Source: Saccharobesus litoralis
GTDB taxonomy: Bacteria > Pseudomonadota > Gammaproteobacteria > Enterobacterales > Alteromonadaceae
Reading direction: 5' to 3'
Assembly (NCBI RefSeq): GCF_003063625.1
Contig: NZ_CP026604.1
Coordinates: 3,140,065 to 3,204,064, forward strand
DNA: 64,000 bases
The position numbers and the translations under genes are program-made. The notes under the pieces were generated by a model. The model searched no databases. It worked only from the letters and a program-made list of their open reading frames with translations, and was not told where the DNA came from. This document shows positions 49,501 to 61,500 of this stretch, piece by piece; position 1 is the stretch's first letter; every line of letters starts with the position of its first letter.

Positions 49501-52500
49501 ATGTTGATACAACCGACAGCCTAACTTTATCCGCTCCCACCTTACCAAGCTGGTTGAACTTTAATGTCGCGACGGGTGAACTCAGTGGTACACCAACCAA
49601 TGATGAAGTCGGCAGTCACACGGTTACATTACGCGTCAATGATGGCACCGTCGACGTAGAACAAGACTTCAATATCACAGTGGCTAACGTTAATGACGCG
49701 CCGGTTATTACTAGCACTCAAGTAACGGATATCAACGAAGATGTCGAATACAGCTATACCTTTGTTGCAACCGATGTTGATACAACCGACAGTCTAATTT
49801 TATCAGCCCCAACTTTACCAAGTTGGTTGAACTTTAACGTCGCGACCGGTGAATTAAGCGGTACACCAACCAATGATGAAGTCGGCAGTCACACGGTTAA
49901 ATTACGCGTCAATGATGGCACTGTCGACGTAGAACAAGACTTCAGTATCACAGTGGCTAACGTTAACGATGCACCTGTGATCACCAGTAGCGAAGTGACA
50001 TCCGTTAACGAAGATGTGGCTTACAGCTATACTTTCACGGCCAGTGATGTTGATACAACCGACAGCTTAATGCTAAGCGCCCCGACGCTACCAAGTTGGT
50101 TAAACTTTAATGTCGCGACCGGTGAATTAACGGGTACCCCAACTAATGATGAAGTCGGCAGTCATACGGTTAAATTACGCGTCAATGATGGCACAGTTGA
50201 TATTGACCAAGACTTCAGTATTACGGTAGCTAACGTTAACGATGCACCGGTTATTACCAGTAGCGAAGTGACATCCGTTAATGAAGATGTGGCTTATAGC
50301 TATATCTTTACAGCAAGTGATGTTGATACAACCGACAGCCTAACTTTATCCGCTCCCACCTTACCAAGCTGGTTGAACTTTAATGCCGCCACGGGTGAAT
50401 TAAGCGGTACCCCGACTAATGACGAAGTCGGTAGTCACACCGTCAAATTACGGGTCAATGATGGCACCGTCGATATTGACCAAGACTTCAGTATTACGGT
50501 GGCTAATGTTAACGATGCACCGGTTATTACCAGTAGTGAAGTGACATCCGTTAATGAAGATGTCGCTTATAGCTATACCTTTGTTGCAACGGATGTCGAT
50601 ACAACCGACAGCTTAACGCTAAGCGCCCCGACGCTTCCAAGCTGGTTAAACTTTAATTCAGCCACGGGTGAATTAAGTGGTACGCCAACCAATGACGAAG
50701 TCGGCAGTCACACGGTTAAATTACGCGTCAATGACGGCACGGTTGACGTAGAACAAGACTTCAGTATTACGGTCGCCAATGTTAACGATGCACCGGTTAT
50801 TACCAGTAGCGAAGTGACATCCGTTAATGAAGATGTGGCTTATAGCTATATCTTTACAGCAAGTGATGTTGATACAACCGACAGCCTAACTTTATCCGCT
50901 CCCACCTTACCAAGCTGGTTGAACTTTAATGTCGCGACGGGTGAACTCAGTGGTACACCAACCAATGATGAAGTCGGCAGTCACACGGTTACATTACGCG
51001 TCAATGATGGCACCGTCGACGTAGAACAAGACTTCAGTATTACGGTCGCCAATGTTAACGATGCACCGGTTATTACCAGTAGCGAAGTGACATCCGTTAA
51101 TGAAGATGTGGCTTATAGCTATATCTTTACAGCAAGTGATGTTGATACAACCGACAGCCTAACTTTATCCGCTCCCACCTTACCAAGCTGGTTGAACTTT
51201 AATGTCGCGACGGGTGAACTCAGTGGTACACCAACCAATGATGAAGTCGGCAGTCACACGGTTACATTACGCGTTAATGATGGCACGGTTGATATTGACC
51301 AAGACTTCAGTATTACGGTGGCTAACGTTAACGATGCACCGGTGATCACCAGTAGTGAAGTCACCAGTGTTAATGAAGATGTCGCTTACAGCTATACCTT
51401 TGTTGCAACCGATGTTGATACAACTGACAGCTTAACTTTATCCGCTCCAACCTTACCAAGCTGGTTGAACTTTAATTCAGCCACGGGTGAATTAAGCGGT
51501 ACGCCAACTAATGATGAAGTCGGCAGTCATACCGTCAAATTACGCGTCAATGATGGCACGGTTGATATTGACCAAGACTTCAGTATTACGGTGGCTAACG
51601 TTAACGATGCACCGGTGATCACCAGTAGTGAAGTCACCAGTGTTAATGAAGATGTCGCTTACAGCTATACCTTTGTTGCAACCGATGTTGATACAACTGA
51701 CAGCTTAACTTTATCCGCTCCAACCTTACCAAGCTGGTTGAACTTTAATTCAGCCACGGGTGAATTAAGCGGTACGCCAACTAATGATGAAGTCGGCAGT
51801 CATACCGTCAAATTACGCGTCAATGATGGCACGGTTGATATTGACCAAGATTTCAGTATCACGGTAGCTAACGTTAACGATGCACCTGTGATCACCAGCA
51901 GTGAAGTGACATCCGTTAATGAAGATGTCGCTTATAGCTATACCTTTGTTGCAACGGATGTCGATACAACCGACAGCTTAACCTTATCCGCTCCGACCTT
52001 ACCATCATGGTTGAACTTTAATTCAGCCACGGGTGAATTAAGCGGTACCCCAACCAATGATGAGGTCGGCAGTCACACGGTTAAATTACGCGTCAATGAT
52101 GGCACGGTTGATATTGACCAAGACTTCAGTATTACGGTGGCTAATGTTAACGATGCACCTGTGATCACCAGTAGTGAAGTCACCGTTGTTAATGAAGATG
52201 TCGCTTACAGCTATACTTTCACGGCCAGTGATGTTGATACAACCGACAGCTTAACCTTATCCGCTCCAACTTTACCAAGCTGGTTGAACTTTAATGTTGC
52301 GACCGGTGAATTAAGTGGTACCCCGACTAATGATGAAGTCGGCAGTCACACGGTTAAATTACGCGTCAATGATGGCACGGTTGATGTAGAGCAAGACTTC
52401 AGTATTACGGTGGCTAATGTTAACGATGCACCTGTGATCACCAGTAGTGAAGTGACATCCGTTAATGAAGATGTGGCTTACAGCTATACCTTTATTGCAA

Positions 52501-55500
52501 CGGACGTTGATACAACCGATTCTTTAATACTAAGCGCACCAACGCTACCAAGTTGGTTAAACTTTAATGTTGCGACCGGTGAATTAAGTGGTACACCAAC
52601 TAATGATGAAGTGGGTAGTCACACGGTTAAATTACGCGTCAATGATGGCACAGTCGATATTGACCAAGATTTCAGTATCACAGTGGCCAATGTTAACGAT
52701 GCACCGGTTATTACCAGCAGCGAAGTGACATCCGTTAATGAAGATGTCGCTTACAGCTATACCTTTGTTGCAACGGATGTAGATACAACCGACAGCTTAA
52801 CTTTATCCGCTCCGACCTTACCATCATGGTTAAACTTCAATGCTGCGACCGGTGAACTAAGTGGTACCCCAACCAATGACGAAGTGGGCTCTCACACGGT
52901 TAAATTACGCGTCAATGATGGCACAGTCGATATTGACCAAGATTTCAGTATCACAGTGGCCAATGTTAACGATGCACCGGTTATTACCAGCAGTGAAGTG
53001 ACATCCGTTAACGAAGATGTCGCTTACAGCTATACCTTCACGGCTAGCGACGTTGATACAACCGACAGCTTAACGCTAAGCGCACCTACATTACCAAGCT
53101 GGTTGAACTTTAATTCAGCCACGGGTGAATTAAGCGGTACCCCGACTAATGATGAAGTCGGTAGTCATACCGTCAAATTACGCGTCAATGATGGCACGGT
53201 CGACGTAGAACAAGACTTCAATATCACAGTGGCTAATGTTAACGATGCACCGGTGATCACCAGTAGTGAAGTCACCGCTGTTAATGAAGATGTCGCTTAC
53301 AGCTATACCTTTGTTGCAACGGATGTAGATACAACCGACAGCTTAACGCTAAGCGCCCCGACGCTACCAAGTTGGTTAAACTTTAATGTTGCGACCGGTG
53401 AATTAAGCGGTACCCCAACTAATGATGAAGTCGGTAGTCATACGGTTAAATTACGGGTCAATGACGGCACGGTTGATATTGACCAAGACTTCAGTATTAC
53501 GGTCGCCAATGTTAACGATGCGCCGGTTATTACTAGCACTCAAGTAACGGATATCAACGAAGATGCGGCTTACAGCTATACCTTTGTTGCAACGGATGTA
53601 GATACAACTGACAGCTTAACGCTAAGCGCCCCGACGCTACCAAGTTGGTTAAACTTTAATGCCGCCACGGGTGAATTAAGTGGAACGCCGACTAATGATG
53701 AAGTCGGCAGTCATACCGTCAAATTACGGGTCAATGATGGCACCGTCGATATTGACCAAGACTTCAGTATCACAGTGGCTAACGTTAACGATGCGCCGGT
53801 GATCACCAGTAGTGAAGTCACCGCTGTTAATGAAGATGTCGCTTACAGCTATACCTTTGTTGCAACGGATGTAGATACAACCGACAGCTTAACGCTAAGC
53901 GCCCCGACGCTACCAAGTTGGTTAAACTTTAATGCCGCCACGGGTGAACTAAGCGGTACGCCGACTAATGATGAAGTCGGCAGTCATACCGTCAAATTAC
54001 GGGTCAATGATGGCACCGTCGATATTGACCAAGACTTCAGTATCACAGTGGCTAACGTTAACGATGCGCCGGTGATCACCAGTAGCGAAGTGACATCCGT
54101 TAATGAAGATGTGGCTTACAGCTATACCTTTGTTGCAACGGATGTAGATACAACCGACAGCTTAACTTTATCCGCTCCGACCTTACCATCATGGTTGAAC
54201 TTTAATTCAGCCACGGGTGAACTCAGTGGTACGCCGACTAATGATGAAGTCGGCAGTCACACGGTTAAATTACGCGTCAATGATGGCACGGTTGACGTAG
54301 AACAAGACTTCAGTATTACAGTCGCTAATGTTAACGATGCACCTACAGATCTATTTATTAGTGCCAATACAGTGGCTGAGAATTTAGATTCTAGGACGGC
54401 GATCTTAGTTGGTGAGCTTAGTTCTACTGACCCAGATGTCGGTGATACCGCCGCGTACAGCATTACTGGCGGCAGCGATTCAGCTAGCTTTACTATTAGC
54501 GGCAGCAACTTACAAATTGCCCAAGGCGTGAGCTTAGACTTTGAAAGCCAAAGCAGCTATGCGGTCGAAGTGACGGTCACCGATAGCGATTCGGCGACCT
54601 ATGCAGAAACCCTGACTATCAGCTTGACTGACGTTAACGATGCACCAACCGATATTGCTATCTCAGCCAGTAGCATTGCGGAAAATACCAGTACCGCCAG
54701 TGCGGTGACGGTCGGTAGCTTAACCAGCACAGATCAAGACAGTGGTGATACCGCCGCGTACAGCATTACTGGCGGCAGCGATTCAGCCAGCTTTACGATC
54801 AGCGGCAGCAACTTACAAATTGCCCAAGGTGTGAGCTTAGACTTTGAAAGTCAAAGCAGCTATGCAGTTGAAGTGACGGTCACCGATAGCGATTCTGCCA
54901 CTTATGCAGAAACGCTAACTATCAGCTTGACTGACGTTAACGATGCACCAACCGATATTGCTATCTCAGCGAGCAGCATTGCGGAAAATACCAGTACCGC
55001 CAGTGCGGTGACAGTCGGTAGCTTAACCAGCACAGATCAAGACAGTGGTGACACCGTCGCGTACAGCATTACCGGTGGCGCGGATTCAGCCAGCTTTACG
55101 ATCAGCGGCAGCAACTTACAAATTGCCCAAGGTGTGAGCTTAGACTTTGAAAGTCAAAGCAGCTATGCGGTCGAAGTGACGGTCACTGATAGCGATTCGG
55201 CGACTTATGCAGAAACCCTGACTATCAGCCTGACTGACGTTAACGATGCACCAACCGATATTGCTATCTCAGCCAGCAGCATTGCGGAAAATACCAGTAC
55301 CGCCAGTGCGGTGACGGTCGGTAGCTTAACCAGCACAGATCAAGACAGTAGTGACACCGCAGCCTATAGCATTACTGGCGGCAGCGATTCAGCTAGCTTT
55401 ACTATTAGCGGCAGCAACTTACAAATTGCCCAAGGTGTGAGCTTAGACTTTGAAAGTCAAAGCAGCTATGCAGTTGAAGTGACGGTCACCGATAGCGATT

Positions 55501-58500
55501 CTGCCACTTATGCAGAAACGCTAACTATCAGCTTGACTGACGTTAACGATGCACCAACCGATATTGCGATTTCAGCCAGCAGTATTGCTGAGAACACCAG
55601 TACTGCCAGTGCAGTGACGGTGGGTAGCTTAACCAGCACAGATCAAGACAGTGGTGACACCGCCGCGTACAGCATTACTGGCGGCAGCGATTCAGCTAGC
55701 TTTACGATCAGCGGCAGCAACTTACAAATTGCCCAAGGTGTGAGCTTAGACTTTGAAAGCCAAAGCAGCTATGCGGTCGAAGTAACGGTAACGGATAGCG
55801 ATTCGGCGACCTATGCAGAAACCCTGACTATCAGCTTGACTGACGTTAACGATGCACCAACCGATATTGCGATTTCAGCAAGCAGTATTGCTGAGAACAC
55901 CAGTACTGCTAGCGCGGTGACGGTGGGTAGCTTAACCAGCACAGATCAAGATAGTGGTGATACCGCAGCCTACAGCATTACTGGCGGCAGCGATTCAGCT
56001 AGCTTTACTATTAGCGGCAGCAACTTACAAATTGCGCAAGGTGTGAGCTTAGACTTTGAAAGTCAAAGCAGTTATGCGGTAGAAGTGACAGTAACGGATA
56101 GCGATTCGGCGACTTATGCAGAAACCCTGACTATCAGCCTGACTGACGTTAACGATGCACCAACCGATATTGCTATCTCAGCGAGCAGCATTGCGGAAAA
56201 TACCAGTACCGCCAGTGCGGTGACAGTCGGTAGCTTAACCAGCACAGATCAAGACAGTGGTGACACCGCAGCCTATAGCATTACTGGCGGCAGCGATTCA
56301 GCTAGCTTTACTATTAGCGGCAGCAACTTACAAATTGCGCAAGGTGTGAGCTTAGACTTTGAAAGTCAAAGCAGTTATGCGGTAGAAGTAACGGTAACCG
56401 ATAGCGATTCTGCCACTTATGCAGAAACCCTAACCATTAGCTTGACTGACGTTAACGATGCACCAACCGATATTGCGATTTCAGCGAGCAGCATTGCGGA
56501 AAATACCAGTACCGCCAGTGCGGTGACAGTCGGTAGCTTAATCAGCACAGATCAAGACAGTGGTGATACCGCCGCGTACAGCATTACTGGCGGCAGCGAT
56601 TCAGCTAGCTTTACTATTAGCGGCAGCAACTTACAAATTGCCCAAGGCGTGAGCTTAGACTTTGAAAGCCAAAGCAGTTATGCGGTCGAAGTGACAGTAA
56701 CGGATAGCGATTCGGCGACCTATGCAGAAACCCTGACCATCAGCCTGACTGACGTTAACGATGCACCAACCGATATTGCTATCTCAGCGAGCAGCATTGC
56801 GGAAAATACCAGTACCGCCAGTGCGGTGACGGTCGGTAGCTTAACCAGCACAGATCAAGACAGTGGTGACACCGCCGCGTACAGCATTACTGGCGGCAGC
56901 GATTCAGCTAGCTTTACTATTAGCGGCAGCAACTTACAAATTGCCCAAGGTGTGAGCTTAGATTTTGAAAGTCAAAGCAGTTATGCGGTAGAAGTGACGG
57001 TCACCGATAGCGATTCGGCGACCTATGCAGAAACCCTAACCATCAGCCTGACTGACGTTAACGATGCACCAACCGATATTGCTATCTCAGCCAGCAGCAT
57101 TGCCGAAAATACCGATACTTCAAGTGCGGTGACTATTGGCACATTGACTGGTACAGATGAGGATTCGTTAGAGCTGTTTAGCTACTCAATTAGTGGAACG
57201 GACGCGGCTACTTTTTCATTAGGTGGTGATCAAAATGATGAATTGCAAATTGTCGCTTCAACCGTTATTGATTATGAAGCGAAATCCAGCTACGACATCA
57301 CGATCACGATTACGGATAAAGAAAGCCTCACTTTTGATAAAGACTTCACAATAAACGTAACCAATGTGGCACCTGCAATCAAAGTTGATGACGTTGATAC
57401 GGTTATTACCGCTGTTACATTGGATGAAGACGGTTCGCCAACTGCTTTTGAATTAAGCGGTTTGACGGCTGATGAAAATGATGGCGGTAATGGTAGTGAG
57501 TTAACATGGTCGCAAGCGACTGCGCCTAGTAACGGTTCGTTATCTATATCAGGTAGTGGTAGTTCGCCATCTGAGTTTACTTACACACCAACGTTAAACT
57601 ATAACGGCTCAGATAGTTTCCAAATTCAGGTAACGGATGGCGTTAATACTGATACCTTGTTAGTTAACTTAACGATTGATCCGATTAATGATAATCCGCA
57701 ATTTGACTCTGTCGAGTTGACGTCAATTAATGAAGATGCCGTGTACACATATAACATCACCTACTCAGATGTTGATGGCGATGGTGTTTCATTAGTTGGT
57801 TCAACTATCCCAAGTTGGTTAACGCTGACTAATGTTGATAATCAAGCCGGTACAGCAACCTTAACCGGTACACCGATTAACAGTGAAGTGGGTAACCATA
57901 GTGTGTTACTTGATTTATCTGATGATGCAGATCCTAATGGCTCTGCGCAACAAAGCTTTAGCGTTGCTGTTGCAAATACAAATGATGCGCCAGTCTTAAC
58001 GGGGGACAGCTTTACTATTCCTGAATCAGTAGCAAATGGCTATGTTGTTGGTAGCGTTACCGTTGCAGATGACGATTCAATTCATGGCGAAACCTTTAGC
58101 TATGCGATAACAGCAGGTGATAGTAACAACGCTTTTGCCATAGATTCCGCTGGGCAAATTACAGTTGCTGACAAATCTAAAATTGATTATGAAACCGCGA
58201 CTAGTTTTGCACTAACCGTGCAAGTCACTGACAGTGGGGCAGCTACCGATACTGATCCAGTTAATCTAACTATTTTAGATGCGGTAGAAGTATACAATTT
58301 AGCGTTAGATACCAATTATGGTGATTCAGGGCATAGTAAATTTAGTTCACATCTTTCAACCCTTAAATCTGAGTTTGTGGCTATTAAAGCGCAATCGGAT
58401 GGCAAACTTATAGCTCTAGGTGCAGGTTCTGCTGAGTTATCAGAGAATGAAGTGGTTGTTGTGCGTTTTACTGCAGATGGTGTTATCGACAGAAGCTTTG

Positions 58501-61500
58501 GTGATAACGGCTTTAGTCAATTTGATATGTTGCCATTAGAGTTAAAAGCGCAAGATTTCGCTATTTTTAACGATGATATCTATGTGCTAGCGAATACTTA
58601 TAGTGTCAATGAACAACCTGTTTTACTTAAGTTTAACGGTACAACAGGGGCTTTAGATACCAGCTTTGGTAGCTCAGGTATTGGTGGTTATGACTATGGC
58701 AATAACGTATACGCACGCAAAATATTACTGCGTGACAATGACGACAACGGCACGCTTGACGAAATATTGCTAGCTGCGGAATCAGAAAATGGTGGATATA
58801 AAGACTTTGCCCTTATCAGCCTAGAAGCCGATGGCACTTATGATGTAGAAAATTCTTATATATCTGAATACACGCCTTCTGGTGATTCAGCTAGCTTAAA
58901 TCATAATGTCACCTTTATGGTGGAGCAGGCTAATGGTCAGATCCTTATAGGTGGCTATGCGCAAAACGTTAGCTCACTTAGTGTAGGACGCATTATTCGT
59001 TATAACGCAATAGGTACGCACGATACGACATATGGTAATAGTGCGTCTCAAACCTGTAGTGGTGCCACTTACGAAGCAGGAACCGCGATATTCTGTATAT
59101 CTGGTGATACAGAAGCTGCATTTAATGATGCAGTGCTATACAACAATGGTACTGAAGATCAGCTAATTGTTGCCGGTTATACTGAAAACAATAGTGTTCA
59201 TAAACCACTTATTGCTCAATTTACTAATGCCGGTGTGTTAGAAACTGGTTACAACAGTACTGGTTATCGTGTCATTTACGACGATTCAAACCCTGCTGAA
59301 GCCACTATGGTTACCGTTATCGGCACAGAGGTATTTGCCAACTACGAAGCGGTCGCAGATTCAGCTGCTGACTTTATTATGCTGAAAACACCGATTGATG
59401 GTAGCTCAGTGCAAATTGCCAACGCTGAAGAGATATCCGATTCAGACAGTGTTAACTATCCAATGGCAGATCGAATTAATAGTGTTTATGTTGATAGTTC
59501 TAACAATTTAATCGTTGTTGGTTCAGCACACGAAGACCAAGATCAAGATGGTAATAGTGAACGTCAAGTTGCGGCAATTGCTAGCTTTGATTCGAGTAAG
59601 GTAAGTTTTGTTAGCGATGCGCTAGAAACAACGTTTGCAGTTAATTTTGCGGATGACAGCAATGGTTTCCGTAGAGTTGGTTTAAGTACAGCAGTTGAAC
59701 ATTTCTTGTACTGGGATAATTTCGGCTTCCAAGACTATGCACACTTAGATGGCTCAAATAACCTTTATATATTGGGTGATGGTGCAGATGGTAATGAGGG
59801 AACTTCGGTTGCCATTAATAAACTTGATACTACAGGTAGTTTGACAGACACCTTTGGTTTTAATGGTCAAACTGTACCAATACTAGATCGCAGCACGCAA
59901 AACCCAGTTGAAATTGCTGTGAGTAGTGATGGTATTCAATACCTATTAGTCGAGGAAAGTGGGGCCAATTTGGCTATTCACAAATATGATGCCAATGGTG
60001 ATCTTGACGCAACATTCAATAAAGATGTTAGTGCATCGGAAGGCGCATATAGCGGTTCTGATCTAACTCTGGACAATAGCGGCAACGTAGTGTTTGTTGG
60101 TATTGATGGCGCTATTAGTGACTTAGTGGTTAAAAGTTTTACGCCAGCAGGAGCTAGTTTGCTAGATGTCTCTATTGACTTTAGTGACTATGCAGATCCA
60201 CTGATCAATGTAGAGGTTGATTCTTCAGGCAATATTATTGTCGCCTATATTGAAGACTATGATTACAAACTACGTATTGCCCGTATCACGAGTACAGGCA
60301 GTTTAGATACCACTTGGGGTGATAGTGATGGTCAAGGTGGATATACCGGTATTTTGACAGTCAATGTTGATGCGAATGGGCAAGAGGGTGATGACTCTTT
60401 TGATAGCCCATCAGCGATGACTATTACTGATGATGATTCTATTATCTTTGTCGGTTTAGACAACTCAACTCCTGTTGTGGTTGGCGTTAATTCCGATGGT
60501 TCGTTAATTAGCACAGGTAATTGGAGTGCTGGGGTGCTCGAATTAGCAATAACAGCAGACGAAAATGATTTTGAAGTACTGCAAGATGTTAAAGAAATTA
60601 ACGGTCAATTAGTTATCGCTGGCTCTTTGTTAACTTTCACCCAACAAGAAACGACCTTAGGTGATGGTTTTATCACCATGGTGGATATAACGAGTGGCAC
60701 TATTCCGGCCGGAGCATTTGCGGGCGCAGGTTATGTTAGCCAAGACTTAGTTGAAGACGAATTAGTGCATAATCTAGTGGTTGATTATGAGCTAGGTCAA
60801 ATCTCTGCTTGGATCAGCACTGTTATTAAAGGTTCGACAGATGACAAAGAGTTTTTGGTTGCCTCTAAATACAACTCAACGACAAGCTTTGCTCCTGTTG
60901 TATTGGAAGGCCAGACAGTGGTTAATACCTACAGTGAAGATGCTGCAGCACAAGTTATTAACTTAACCGCTTACGATGGAGATGGCGATTCTATTACTTG
61001 GAGTATTTCGACAGATGCTAGTAATGGTACTGCGGTATTAGTTGATAGTGATACCTCTGCCACATTAACTTACACACCAAGTGCTAACTTTAATGGTAGT
61101 GACACGGTTGTGTTAACGGTTAGTGATGGAACCAATAAAGATACAGTTACGCTTAATTTCACGATAGATGCAGTTAACGATTTACCTGTTATCTCTGAAG
61201 GTACTACTTTAAGTCAAGATCTTGAGCAAGATACTAGCTTCCAGCTTACGCTAAATGCGACAGATGTTGATAGCTCTGATGTATTAACTTGGTCTATTAC
61301 TACGGATGCTAATAATGGTTCAGCTTCGTTATCTGATTCGACAGGTAATGATGCTGTACTCGATTATACGCCAACGGCGTCATTCTTCGGCGACGATTCT
61401 GTAGTGGTTACTGTTAGTGATGGTAACGGTGGAACCGATGCTATTACTATTGACATTGACGTACTGGAATTTAATAACCCACCAACGGCCAATGATGCGG

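Noticed and set aside
48066-57374. CRISPR array or satellite DNA interpretation of the tandem repeats
   Set aside because: Units are 273 and 303 bp, contiguous without spacers, and in frame as protein domains.
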